From assembly GCA_051453625.1 (NCBI GenBank), contig JBOZIK010000001.1:258077078-258141077 (forward strand): a stretch of 64,000 nt of DNA. Reading direction: 5' to 3'. The notes under the pieces were generated by a model. That model made no database searches. It worked only from the letters and a program-made list of their open reading frames with translations, and was not told the DNA's origin. This document shows, piece after piece, positions 25,383 to 36,849 of the stretch (position 1 is the first letter of the stretch; every line of letters starts with the position of its first letter). Origin of the DNA: Welwitschia mirabilis (taxonomy: Eukaryota > Gnetophyta > Gnetopsida > Welwitschiales). The translations under genes and the position numbers were made by a program.

Positions 25383-27500
25383 TTATACCCTATTATTGAA
25401 GGAAGGGTAGCACTCTTTCCTAGAACATTTAGATGGCATCAAGATTGAAGACTCTTCCATGGTATTATGGTAATCATAACATAGGAATTCTAACAAACGT
25501 GAATTAAATTCTATATAACTTACTAATTTCATATTTATATTCTTTCTCAGTTTTAATAGTATAAGGATCACATGTTATTTATCACTTTTTAGGTCATTAC
25601 TTATTTAATGTTTTCCCACTCTAATTTATTTTATGGCACAGTCATCTAGAGTTTATATTCAACTAAGGCCTCTTGTATTGATTCCGAGCTAAGTCTCAGG
25701 AGCAATAGTAGCCTTCATTAGGAACCTAGTTGTTTAATGATAGAATAATACCATAGTTTAATCCTCTTATCTAATATTTTCTTGGACTTTATAGGGCTAT
25801 TAAAAGATGTTGGGGAATAGGTAAAGAATCTTAGATGATAAATCTTGGGTCTTTTTTAGATTGCTTCTTAATTTAGCATTATTAAAGATTATATTTTTCA
25901 TATTTAGTGTTGTCTAGTTTGTAAAATGCTACATTTGAAGTTATTTACTTATATTCTAGTTTATGTATCTGCTAAGTATGAGAAGAGACCTCTCTTTACT
26001 ATTTTATGTCAAATGCCATGTTATGTGTCTACCTATATCCATGGGTGATTATTACAAGCCACCTATTATAATTTGTTATGCCATCCATCATACTACACAC
26101 ATCTAATGAAAGTAGTTTAGTTACACTGCTTTAATTATATAACAAGTTTAAAATTTAAAACTTGCACTATTTCTTTTTGAGAAAGATACCACCAATAGTG
26201 GCTATAGGTGGATCCACAAATATAGAATATTCATTAATTGGGGATTCTTCTAATTCAAATGTTGATAGATAAACTTAATTAACTAATGTTAAAAATAGCA
26301 TGCTTAAAGAGCTATGTGATTTAAACTTATTAAAGATACTCTTTATTTTTCGATCATAAATCTCAACATCATCTTTCACTTTCAATTTCAAAGACATTCA
26401 AATTATTGTAGTATTTGATGACGTTCATGGAAGTCTTTTGTGATTTCTTGATCTATAACCAATATTTATCATAATGAATTTATTCTAAGTCATTCAAACA
26501 AATCATTTTAAATGCAAGAATGTATAAATTTTGTATCACATTATTTTTATTAAGCCAAAAAGCATCATTATAAATAATATTAAACCTAAACGTGTGGTTA
26601 GAAAGGAAGCATCACCTTGAGCCTATAGATAAAAGTGCATGGGTAGGTCCTCTATAGATTGGACAAAGGAACTACCTTAAAATCTAAGATTTTGTACAAA
26701 TGATAGAAAAATAGCACTATCATGCAAGGATCCTCAAGCATTCATTAGCTTCACAGAGTTGATCTAGGCAAACCAGATACTTCAAAATCATCCAAAACAT
26801 CTAAACCTATAACCATCTTGAAGTAAAACCTTAGAAGAAGTAGGAATTTGAATCTGTAATACCCCAAACACTTGTGGGGATTGGTTCCTATTATTTATTC
26901 TAAGAAAAGACATAAAATCATTCTTTGATAAAAGGAAAGTACACTTATGCATAGCTCAGACACCTAAAGAATGAAGATATGCTTATGTTCATTCTTCTTC
27001 ATCCTGAAGTTCCCATGAAGCCTTTTTTCCAATTTAATAGTTTAAGGCATAGAAATGCATTAGAAAGAGGAAAACTCATTTGAAATCAACATAGGTAATG
27101 ACATCCCATATAGTAGGAAATTTCCAACTAATTCCTCCCTTACCTTACACTGAATGTTATCTCATACTCTAGCCTAATCAAAGAAGATAATTTCCATTAA
27201 TAGAATGAATCATAAGATTTACATGAGNNNNNNNNNNATTCCATCAAAAATCACATTAAGTAATGATGAAAATAAAAAGGAAATTAAAATACAATCTAAT
27301 GTCCTCTCTTTTAAGCATGCTATTTGTGCAGTGCAACACTTGCACATGTCATCCTTTACCTTTCTTGATGACTGATAGAAAATTTCTTGAGGCCTAAACA
27401 ATAGAAACATATAGGCCTAAACAATTGAATTATTCAAATCCTAACATCCATTTGAAGTCCAAAGATGAAATTTGAAAAGTGAAAGATTAGGGCAACCATT
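25383..27500. other. Unassigned intergenic DNA with a 10-N gap at 27228-27237
   Basis: No recognised domain on either strand. The minus strand at 26860-27160 has few stops in places, but I cannot match it to any family. No repeated flanks at the 10-N gap. Confidence 0.55.
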
Positions 27501-27504
27501 CTAT

Positions 27505-27612
27505 GAAGCACAAATATGAAAAAACCCTAAAAAATTTTTGAAGTGCAAAGATCAAATGTATTGAAGCACAAAGATGAGATAAAATGTGCTGAAGCACAAA
27601 AATAAAATGCAT
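27505..27612 (+). repeat. Short imperfect repeat of 'gaagcacaaa' motif, four copies
   Basis: The motif 'gaagcacaaa' or 'gaagtgcaaa' followed by an A/T-rich tail recurs at about 27507, 27539, 27563 and 27591, at 24-32 bp spacing. It lies just outside the CACTA-like end. It may be an inner subterminal repeat of that element. Confidence 0.5.
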
Positions 27613-27927
27613 AAAAGGTATTTTTAAACATGTAAGCTGTTTTTTTTTAAATGGTATATTTTAAGGCATTTGCTCTAAATGCCTTAAAATGAAAGTTATT
27701 TAAGAAATTTATTAAGATAAACACCTTAAAATATTAGAATTTTTAAAGGTGTTTATTTGGTTTTTAAGGTGTTTATTTTAATAAATACCTTAAAAAAATT
27801 TGAAAGTGCTTTAAATAACTTTGTATTAGCTTTATTTAAGGCTTTTATCAAATTAAATACTTTAAAAATCTCTATATTTAGGATGTCCATTTTAATAAAT
27901 GCCTTAAAAGCCAATATTTCTAGTAGC
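27613..27927 (-). mobile_element. CACTA-type element end D (minus), in a copia LTR
   Basis: The right edge reads 'tatttctagtag', a decayed form of the reverse complement of CACTACAAGAAATA, the terminus seen at 38979 and 42265. Inward lie at least eight copies of the TTTAAGGC(A/G)TTTAT-type subterminal repeat in both orientations. Just to the right, copia LTR sequence continues to 28202, so the element appears to have jumped into that LTR. Its interior does not resemble CACTA copies A-C, and its other end is not found. Confidence 0.6.
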
Positions 27928-28202
27928 AATAATAGTCACCTTTTAGATTATTATTTAATTTTATAATATCTAAGATATCTTAAAATTGATATACATATTC
28001 ACTCAAGATGTCTTCAATCTTCTAGATGTCTTTTAATAATTGATCTTATAGTTTTAATATTTGATCCTTTTCATGAGATGTTGTCTCTGAAGATTCATTA
28101 TGATCTAGTATATATCAAGGTCTAATATTCTTATAATGACCTTTATACACAATGACATAAAATATTTAACAAGTGAAATCATAAAAACTAGATTTACCAA
28201 CA
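27928..28202 (-). repeat. LTR part of copia element 2
   Basis: The minus-strand start TGTTGGTAAATC at 28202-28191 stands directly after a purine-rich tract, marking the 5' edge of a 3' LTR. The following bases match the start of the element 1 LTR (TGATTTCACTT... block). The rest of the LTR is cut off by the CACTA-type end D. Confidence 0.7.
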
Positions 28203-28216
28203 ATCTCCTCCTCTTT
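28203..28216 (-). other. Polypurine tract of copia element 2
   Basis: The minus strand reads AAAGAGGAGGAGAT immediately before the LTR start TGTTGG. It primes plus-strand DNA synthesis. A second, similar purine tract lies at 28543-28561. Repeated polypurine tracts ahead of the 3' LTR are, from memory of the literature, a hallmark of Sireviruses. Confidence 0.75.
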
Positions 28217-29070
28217 GATAATGTCTAAAACTTGGCAAATTTTGTTAGTACAATTTCATTTAATCAACTAAAATTAGACAATTATATTTAAAGTAATGCA
28301 CACAATCAATAATTGTAATTATATTTTAAAATTATGTTAAAATTTCATAGATAAATGCCATTTAAAAAGTAGATTAAAACATATTAAATAACTATTCGAG
28401 TAATTAATAATTCATTAAGAAAAATATATCAGAGCATAAAATATATTGCACAGCAAAGTGATCATGAAATACAATAAATAAAAATGAAATTTAGATCATT
28501 AGTTAATGCAAAAATGTATAACTAAAGGCCATTGATTTACCAACTCTTCTCCCTTCTTTTTGAGTAGTAGAGAAAAGGAATATAGATTTAAGATCCTAAT
28601 GCTCCTTCTACACATGTGCCTTCTTAAGAGTCTAGCACTTCCCCCGAGTTTGTATCTTTAAAGATATCAACTGATGTTCTAGCAGCCATTTTTAGCCAAT
28701 AGTAAAATTAAAGATGTCTACTTTTTTAAGACATCTTTCAAAGAAACATCTACAAAAATGAAAATGTATACAATAAAAGCTATATATTTTTGAAAATAAC
28801 TATGACTAGTGTAATCATAATAATAATAATTTAAAAAATAAAAATATTACACACATAATTTAACTTTAACGAAATCAACTACATCTAATTCCAATCTCAA
28901 ATCATAAGATAAATATAATGTGAAGTTAAAAATTTATGGATATTACCTATTTACTTATTGGATTGAACAAGGCTAAATTTCTAATTTTTTACACAATTTA
29001 TATATCTTTTAATACTTAGACATTTTGTAAATACATCTGTAAGTTGATCATTTGGAAATTAAGATGATTG
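28217..29070 (-). mobile_element. Copia element 2: 3' UTR and end of RNase H
   Basis: From about 28960 to 29060 the minus strand gives the end of copia Pol (Asp-Gln-Leu-like, then Asp-Val-Phe-Thr-Lys-type residues with changes), aligned with 8835-8950 of element 1. The 3' UTR holds a small AGATGTCT/AGACATCT cluster (28705-28765) and two purine tracts. Pol sequence upstream of 29070 is absent, so the element is broken there. Confidence 0.65.
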
Positions 29071-29689
29071 CTAGCCATAACATGTGTCATCTATTGTAGT
29101 GCACCAAAATTTTCTTTCTGCATACGCAAACCTACACTCCTTCTTGTGCATTTCCTTACCATGCATTGTTAGACCATAATGCATCAATGATTTGCATAGG
29201 TGAAATGGCCCTACCTCATATTCATTAATTTCACCATTTTTGTGAGAGCCTCCATTTGCGACTTGAATTCATATTAAGAGTTAAAACTAAAAGCAATACT
29301 TTTGCATCTAAATGAAGTGAACATAGGCCTAGAGCCTCTTCTACTCCTACTTCTTTAACCTAAAGGATGCTTTTGCCTATGAATTATGACTATATTTCAC
29401 AACACTTTCTATAATAGTTTTCAACATCCCTCATAAACTTACCTCTACAAATGCATATCTCATAAATTACCATCTCCACCATGCTTACTTACCTACTTTC
29501 TTCCCTTTGTAATTTTGCCCAAGATTACTATCCTGTGTTGTGTTTTTACTACACCTCTTAATGCTGCCTTCATGACACACTGTTTAATGCAATTGTACAC
29601 ACCCTACTACAAATAATATTACAATGGCTTGGAATGTTACAGATACCTCTAAACATAGAGTAAGGTAGTTGAACAACTAGGTTGTGGAA
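29071..29689. other. Unassigned, less AT-rich stretch between copia and LINE relics
   Basis: No recognised domain. The minus strand has a fairly open, charged reading near 29150-29330 (a Gln-Met-Glu-Ala-Leu-Thr-Lys-Met segment) with a few stops. It could be part of a transposon protein, but I cannot place it. Confidence 0.4.
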
Positions 29690-31780
29690 TAATAATAATA
29701 TCATTGATAATTGGTTAAGAGTTTACATAGAGCCTAAAAATCCATTTCCTAGCATTGCAAGTAACTAGACACTTATAGAAAACATGAGAAAAGAAATGTT
29801 CTACATTACATAGAGGATACTATTAAGAAATAAATATCATATGCTAGAGATGGATGCAAATGGAGAAATATTAATGGATTAGACATCATAAAGAGACTAA
29901 AATTTTTGGATAAGTCAGATCTTTCTATGCGTGTTTTATTATTTATTTCTAAAACTATAATGAAAACTTCATCTTTTTAGACTTACTAAATTTGTGATGA
30001 ACAATGTCATTTTATTAATGATTTCCTAAGCAAGTGTAGCCTAAAAAGAAACATAGGCCTATCAAATTTTCAAATAATACCTAGAAATTTTTGATGCATG
30101 CTATTACCCTTTAAAAAATTAAAAAAAATCAAGATCAAAAATTAATTTTTTAAATGTTCTTCTCTTCATGTAATTTAGTACATAGAGTAAATAAGCCTCA
30201 TTCCATTTAATCCATCTATCACAAAGTTATGGAAACAAAGCTATGTTAGCTCCTGATTTGCTCCAATAAGTGTATAATTTAGATGAATGAACAACCTAAA
30301 CCCCAACATCAAAAGAGAGCCATTAAAAATTATTTTTTAAAGAAAATATTATAGAACCTTAACCCATTAATAATTCCAATATCCACTAAGTACATACCCA
30401 AATTTTTTAAATTTGCTAAATCACAAGAGAACTAGGAATAGAAATGGCTAAAACAAAAAGAAAATAATTAAGATTACTATTAAAAATTTAACTATTTAGT
30501 TTTTGGATCTTTTTTGCATTAGTTTGTTTTTAAGGAAAAGAATTCAATCATCATCATCTTTAATACATTTATTAATTCATTTAGCTAGAATATAAGCACA
30601 TAAATTATAGTAAGTAATAAGTGAAGTCCTCTATCCTTCTTACTAGTGATGTAACTATCCTAAGTAACTTACAAAATCCTTTTTAGTTTTTAGTAATAGA
30701 TCATACAAAGTAATGAATTACTTAGCCAATTCTATCATAATAATATTTAGTAGAAGCTTAATAGCTTGAATGGTAGACATGTATTGATTGAATAATTTAC
30801 TTAACTAATAAAATTTTACTAAAGAGAGTAAGTTCCCTTTCCTTTTATTTTTCTATCTTCTTACCAAATTTTTTTAATAAATAATTTTGTAAAATTTTTA
30901 TATTAGATTCAAAAGAAAAATGAATTTATAAAATCTTAAAAATTGAGTCCCTTCCTAAAAATGTTCAATTATTATGATTGTGCTAGTTACTAATGTCATC
31001 TTTGCAATAAATAGTAGACTTTGAATAATGGATATAAAATCTAGACAACTTATAATATTCCTCAAATCTTTAATGACTTACTAACATGATATAGAGGTTT
31101 TATAATCATAAAAAAGAAATTATCTATAAAGTATATGTTAAGGAGTTGTATACATGTATTATCCAATGAAATTTGCTTATGATTTCATTTTAAATATCAT
31201 AATGAAGGTTATACAAAAAGAAATTCTATAATAATAATGAAAAAGTAAGCAGATACTGAACACCCTTGATGTACTAATCTCTAAAGAGAATTGAGCACTT
31301 ACATCATTAATTAAGATACACACTATACAAATATATAACTTGCCAAATCCCAATTTATCAAGGTAGGAACTTATCAAACCTCACTCAATTCTATCATATA
31401 TCTTGGCATAACCTAAATTGATAAAGGTAATATTCTAATTTGTGTTAGAAGCTTAATACATCCCTCTAAAAATGTAATTACATTATTCAAGATGTATTTT
31501 CCTTTAATAAAAATCATTTAATGGGTTTTTATAATATCATTAATAATGTTTTAGAATCTATGTGCTAAGCATTTTAATAAAACTTTATAAGTATTAGTTG
31601 TTGGCAAATAGAAGAGTAAGAATAAGAGTAACATTTCCCCAAACTAAAGAGTTTATTTCTTCAAAATATTTTTCCAATCTTATTTCATTAAATAACTTGT
31701 TTACAAAGGCAAGCATGCCATTATGGTTTTACTAGGATTTTTATATATCCCTAGGCATGGGATCATAATGTACATACAAA
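29690..31780 (-). mobile_element. LINE (non-LTR) retrotransposon relic, reverse transcriptase region
   Basis: The minus strand carries LINE RT blocks in order: Thr-Tyr-Lys-Val-Leu-Leu-Lys-Cys-Leu-Ala, Ile-Lys-Gly-Lys-Tyr-Ile-Leu-Asn-Asn-Val, then Asp/Asn-Leu-Gly-Tyr-Ala-Lys-Ile-Tyr-Asp-Arg-Ile-Glu ('KAYDRVEW' site), then Leu-Gly-Phe-Gly-Lys-Leu-Tyr. A possible zinc-knuckle-like end (Val-Glu-His-Phe-Phe-Ser) lies at about 29760-29800, suggesting the 3' end is near 29690. The 5' part with the endonuclease is not seen. Stops and frameshifts are frequent. Confidence 0.8.
31177..31460 (-). pseudogene. LINE reverse transcriptase core fragment
   Basis: The open part (31377-31177, 66 codons) begins Met-Ile-Ser-Ser-Tyr-Leu-Asp-Lys-Leu-Gly-Phe-Gly-Lys, matching the segment after the first RT aspartate in plant LINEs. 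In the same frame upstream, past stops, lies Tyr-Ala-Lys-Ile-Tyr-Asp-Arg-Ile-Glu; the Trp expected after Glu is a stop, as from TGG. The FADD/YADD catalytic block further downstream is not readable. Function in the ancestor: target-primed reverse transcription. Confidence 0.8.
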
Positions 31781-31929
31781 TATTAGCAATTACCCCCTCA
31801 ACATGTAAATATGCTCTCTTCCTAGGGAAAACTAGATTGCCCAAGCAAAAACCTTGGGAATGCAACCTTCAATAAAACCTCCTTAAATGGCTTTTCATGT
31901 AAGAAATTACTTCATTAAAGAAGTAGTAA

Positions 31930-32072
31930 ATTTAATGCTACACATTCTATAGTAGATAGGCTCATAGTTTGTATTACACATGTCATCACACTAGACCAAA
32001 ACATGTACTACACATCCTATAACACTAAGTCATAATTATACTACACATCCCGTAGCACTAGGATTAGAAGTA
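31930..32072 (+). repeat. Imperfect 33-36 bp repeat around 'tactacacat', four units
   Basis: 'ctacacat' or 'ttacacat' followed after about ten bases by 'tagtag' or 'acacta' recurs near 31937, 31973, 32005 and 32038. The units are diverged. It lies between the LINE relic and the copia LTR, with no evident function. Confidence 0.5.
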
Positions 32073-32320
32073 ACTTTAGTCAGAGACTTAAAAGTCAAAT
32101 GAAGTTCATAATGTATAAGAAAGAAAAGGCTTTAATTAACTCATTGTTAATTCAATTTTATATTAATAGTTTAGAGATTCTCTTAATCAGACATCTTTAT
32201 TTGAGTATCAATTATTGGTTCTATGGCTAGATGATGTACTAGTGCAATTACAGTAGGTTGTATGAGTTCCTTAGCTTTATGGATAAATTCCCATGTATCA
32301 TTTTCTACAAGAATATATTA

Positions 32321-33803
32321 TGATAGGATTGAGAACCCTAGAGGAAGGGGTGAATAGGTTCTTTTAAAAAATTAAGACAAAATGAACTAATAATTCACAA
32401 TATACCAAAAGCTTACTCAAGATAATTTGCTAATAAAATCGTGCATTTAAAGAAAAATTAAAAGTATTCAAAGTAATAAAACTGATAAAAAGCATAAATA
32501 CCAAATAGATGCATACATGATATTATAGTGATTTAGAAAACCTTCTACTCCACTCTCAAGCATTATCTTATCCCCAAGCTTATTTTAGATCATTGTTAAT
32601 TCTTCTAGGTATTGTAGGTTTACTTGTAACCTTTACAAATGGACTTTTGTAGGCTAAGTCTCAACCTTTGTAATTAGACTTTTATAGGCTCAGTATTAAT
32701 TTTTCCAATTACACTTTTATAGGCTCAGTGATCAACCTTCAGAGGATGTAGTAATGATGGTAAGAATACCTTGATGCACAGATATCACTCATTCTTAAGT
32801 ATAATGAATTTAGTGGAGCTCTTATCCTGTAGATGATACAACAACTGAAGTACTAGATTTGATCTTGAATTCAAAAATAAAATAAATGGTAGATCTTCCT
32901 TAGTTAAGAGTATAAATACCAAGATCCGACAATAAATATCATTATATTTAGTCCTTTGGTGAAGATTTAAAAGATATTTAAAATTCTAAAAGAGATAAAA
33001 AAGGTTCTTTTATTTTTTCTCTCTTGGCTATTTATATTAGAAGGTTTTAGGGTTTATTACATTTGAAAATGTACTTCCAATGGCTATAAATGGCTAAAAA
33101 TGACTATCTAATGGATAGATAATAGATACGAAATGGATAGAAAATTTTAGTTCCATTCTAGCCAGTCAATCCCTCAAAAGTTTGATTGATCCCATTTGGT
33201 GCCATAACTTATACAGTTCACTTGAGTGAAATTTTCAGTACCCCATTTTCTTATGGCGCCATGTCAGATCGACCCCTTAGGATCTTGTCGACTCCAATTT
33301 AGTCATCCGCAATTCTGTCTAGTCACTCGCTAATCCTAATAAAAGATTATTCCAATTTCCTACATTAAGTCCTATTGACCCCTTTAGATGTTCATTCAAC
33401 CCTACAACAATCAACTTATGGGTATTGTTCATAGGTCCATAGATACAATCGACCCCATCATAGGTTTGGTTTACTTCTTGTCATTTAGTTTATGGATAGT
33501 AGTACTAGGTTCACAAATATAGTCGACCTCATAAAAGATCTGATTGAACCCATCAGAAATATAGTCAACCCCTCTAAATTTATTTCACTTCTAAGTGTTT
33601 TCTTTAGATGTAGTCGACTCTTTAAAATTCCAATCGATCCTTCAAGAGGGTAAGTGAACTTGATAGGCTTTTAGTAATTAAAATTTAACAATCTTGGCTT
33701 TAGCATTTAACCTATAAGTGATTAAAATCTTCTACATAAGATACACAAAATTTGCTATATAAAAAATTTAGTTTGACATCAATTAGCAAAACATAATCTA
33801 ACA
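32321..33803 (-). repeat. 3' LTR of copia element 3, 1483 bp, TG...CA ends
   Basis: On the minus strand it starts TGTTAGATTATGT at 33803, just after a degenerate polypurine tract, and ends ...CAATCCTATCA at 32321. It matches 34401-35230 (second partial copy) and, more distantly, 55681-57092. It contains a 35-bp minisatellite at 32629-32734. The stretch 'aaccctagaggaagg' near the outer end is the family's U5 end. Confidence 0.85.
32629..32734 (+). repeat. 35-bp minisatellite in LTR, three units
   Basis: Three tandem units of the form 'acctttacaaatggactttt' plus 'gtaggctaagtctca', each 35-36 bp. The related LTR at 55681-57092 has four units at the same place, so unit number varies between family members. 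Confidence 0.85.
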
Positions 33804-34300
33804 ATCTCACCTTCGACATTAATGGTAAATAATACTTAGTTAAAAAATATTTAAGACTTAGAAAACTCCCTCTCACAAAATTCCTATCATTCTTTACAAC
33901 ATAATAAACCTTTTGAAACCAATTTAAGACATTTAGAAGAGTCAAATTTTATGCTAATAATAAAAACAATTTTAAGATGCACACTTAGAAAGTTAAGAAT
34001 ACAATATTTATGAAAAGCATAATGTGATCATATAAATCATTTAACATATTGATCATTGACACTTTTTAGAATTCATTTCCATGGGATAATAATATTTAAA
34101 TTTATGGAATAACCATTTGAAACTTTAATATTCATCATTTAAAAATGTTAAGCTTATGTGAATTGCACAAAAGGGATTTGAGCTACCAATTAAAAACATA
34201 GAACTAAGTGCATATTGATTTCATTAAACATATGCAAGCATTACAAAATAAAAGTACTCATCAAGAGCATACTACATCTGAAAGCATAAGTAATAAATAG
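33804..34300 (-). other. 3' UTR of copia element 3, ending at gap
   Basis: Noncoding DNA upstream (minus strand) of the LTR, beginning with a decayed purine tract. It matches 35231-35725 base for base with scattered changes. No protein signal; the 77-codon open frame at 33712-33945 spans the LTR edge and is spurious. Confidence 0.7.
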
Positions 34301-34400
34301 NNNNNNNNNNNNNNNNNNNNNNNNNNNNNNNNNNNNNNNNNNNNNNNNNNNNNNNNNNNNNNNNNNNNNNNNNNNNNNNNNNNNNNNNNNNNNNNNNNNN
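34301..34400. other. Assembly gap, 100 N, between duplicate LTR/3' UTR copies
   Basis: 32977-34300 on the left (1324 bp) aligns with 34401-35725 on the right (1325 bp). The match ends at the left contig's end and starts at the right contig's start, as for overlapping contigs. Confidence 0.95.
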
Positions 34401-35230
34401 CAAAAGTCTGAAAAAGCTCAAAAAGGTTCTTTTGTCTTTTCTCAATTGGCTATTTATATTAGAAGGTTCTTAGGGTTTATTACATTTGAAAATGTACTTT
34501 CAATGGCTATAAATGGCTAGAAAATGGCTATCTAATGGATAGAGAATAAATACAAAATGGATAGAAAATTTTAGTTCTATTCTAGCTAGTCAACCCCTCA
34601 AAAGTGTGATTGATCTCATCTGGTGTTGTGACTTATACAAGTTGCCTGAGTGAAATTTTTAGTTATGCCATTTTCTTATGGCTCAATGTTCGATCAACTC
34701 CTTAGGATCTTATCAACCCCAATATAGTAACCTACAATTTTGTCTAATCACTCGCTAGTCCTAATAAAAGATCATTTCAATTTCTTACATCAAGTCTTGT
34801 CGACCCCTTTAGATGTCCATTTGACTTCATGATAATCGGCTTAGGGGTATTGTTTTCAAGTCCATAGATCTGATTGACTCCATCATAGGTTTGGTTGTCT
34901 CTTTGTCATTCAGTTTAGGGATAATATTACTAGATCAATAAATACAGTCGACCTTATAAAATATCTAATTGAACCCATCAGAAATCCAATTGACCCCTCT
35001 AAATTGAGTTCAATTCTAAGTGTTTTTTTTAGATGCGGTTGACCTCTTAAAACACTGGTCAATTCCTCAAAAGAATAAGTGAATTTTACAGGTTTTTAGT
35101 GATCAAAGTTTAATAATCTTAGCTTCAACATTTAACCTATAAGTGATTAAAATCTTTTGCACATGATACACAAAATTTACCACATAGAAAACATTAGTTT
35201 GACATCAATTAGCAAAACATAATCTAATAA
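34401..35230 (-). repeat. Second partial copy of the element 3 LTR
   Basis: It begins mid-LTR at the gap and ends at 35230 with the LTR start TATTAGATTATGT (minus), where TG has become TA. About 90% identical to 32977-33803 by eye. A polypurine tract (AAAGGGGATA on the minus strand) follows at about 35231-35240. This contig leads directly into the pol gene at 36050. Confidence 0.85.
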
Positions 35231-36049
35231 TATCCCCTTTGATATTGATGATAAATAATACTTAGTTGTAAAAATATTTAAGACTTAGAAAACTCCCTCT
35301 CATAAAATGCCTATCATTCTTTACAAATAGTAAACATTTTAAAACCAATTTAAGACATTTTGAAGAGAAAAATTTTATGATAATAATAAAAACAATTTTA
35401 AGATGCACACTTGGAGAGTTAAGAATACAATATTTATGAAAAGCATAATGTGATCACATAATCATTTAACATATTAATCATTAACACTTTTGCGAGTTCA
35501 TTTCCATGGGATATTAACATTTAAATTTATTGGATAACCATTTGAAACTTTAATATTCATCATTTAAAAATGTTAATCTTATGTGAATTGCACAAAAAGG
35601 ATTTGAGATGCCAATTAAAAACATAGAACTAATTGCATGTTAATTGCATTAAACATATGTAAGCATTACAAAATAAAAGTACTCATCAAGAGCATACTAC
35701 ATTTGAAAGCATAAGTAACAAATAACAAATAACTAATTCTCACCCTTTTAACATCAATGATAAAAGAGAGAATAAAAATACATAAGAAAAATATAAGTAA
35801 ATAATCAATATGAGAAGATCAAAATAGAGAATACAATTGCTATTTGACAAAGAAACTTCCATTTTACATTGTCAGCTTTTGCTAAAGGACCTACAAAATT
35901 AAGAAAGTTTAGGTGATAAGGCTTTTATTCCAATTAACCGATTGCATCCGGTTAACTGAATCAAGGATCTGGTCGACCATTTTACAATTAGATACAGGAT
36001 AGTAAGATAACCCTAAATTTTTCTAAGATGAAGAAAAATATTAAAATTT
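35231..36049 (-). other. 3' UTR of copia element 3 with a second polypurine tract
   Basis: Noncoding DNA between Pol and LTR. A second purine tract, AAAAGGGTGAGA on the minus strand (about 35738-35749), follows a short 'atcattgatgtt' motif, the same pairing seen beside the main tract. This doubling agrees with Sirevirus organisation. The part to 35725 duplicates 33804-34300. Confidence 0.65.
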
Positions 36050-36328
36050 AGAGGTTTATAAAAATATCTACCGGCTATTCATTTTCACTCACATAGCTCA
36101 TAGAGATATGTCCTTTTTCTATTTGATCTCTTAGGAAATGATTTCTTCACTCAATATGTTTGGTTCTTGAGTGGTAAATAGGATTTTTTGATATGTTTAT
36201 AGCACTTGTATTGTTAAAAGAGATAGGAACTTATTTAAAATTAACATTAAAATCTTGTTAGCATTTCTTTCATCCAAAAAAATATGAGTACAATAACTAC
36301 TTGCTACAATCAATTGTGCTTTTGCAGT

Positions 36329-36402
<74 letters not shown>

Positions 36403-36520
36403 NNNNNNNNNNNCCCAATCCACATCATTAAAACATGCAAGTTCAAAAAATATCTTTATAGAAGACCATAAGCCATAATCACATGTACCTTTTACATTAT
36501 GTACCTAATTAATCTTTTTT
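36050..36520 (-). pseudogene. RNase H of copia element 3, broken by an AG tract
   Basis: The minus strand reads Ile-Tyr-His-Ser-Arg-Thr-Lys-His-Ile-Glu near 36170, His-Phe-Leu-Arg-Asp-Gln-Ile-Glu-Lys-Gly, then Tyr-Val-Ser-Glu-Asn-Glu, all usual for the copia C-terminus. On the far side of the AG tract, Asn-Asp/Met-Val/Met-Asp/Trp residues near 36420-36450 fit the 'DADWAG' start of the domain. The tract and an 11-N gap replace the roughly 30 residues normally between them. Confidence 0.75.
36331..36402 (+). repeat. (AG)36 microsatellite next to an 11-N gap (36403-36413)
   Basis: A pure AG run of 72 bases ends in Ns, so its true length is unknown. It lies within the RNase H coding relic. Open frames of alternating Ser-Leu or Arg-Glu across it are artefacts. 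Confidence 0.97.
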
Positions 36521-36849
36521 ACTCCTTATAAAAGTGATTTTTTTTGTTGGGATTGATGACTTGCACATACTTCAACGCGAATCATAATATCTGGTCTACA
36601 TGTAGTCAAATATAATTAACTACCTATTATACTTCTATAAAGCTTTTGATCCACTAGTTCACCAATTTTAGCCAAACACACTTTACATGATGTAGACATA
36701 GGAGTGTCGATTGTTTTTGAATTTTTTATCCAAAATGTTTAATTAAATCTCTTGCATATTTAGATTGAGAAATAAATATTCCATCTTTAGATTACTTGAT
36801 CTATAATTCAAGAAACATTTTTACTTTATCAAGCATACTCATTTCAAAA

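Noticed and set aside
36197-36478. Frames with long Ser-Leu or Arg-Glu repeats
   Set aside because: They are translations of the AG microsatellite on the two strands, not proteins.
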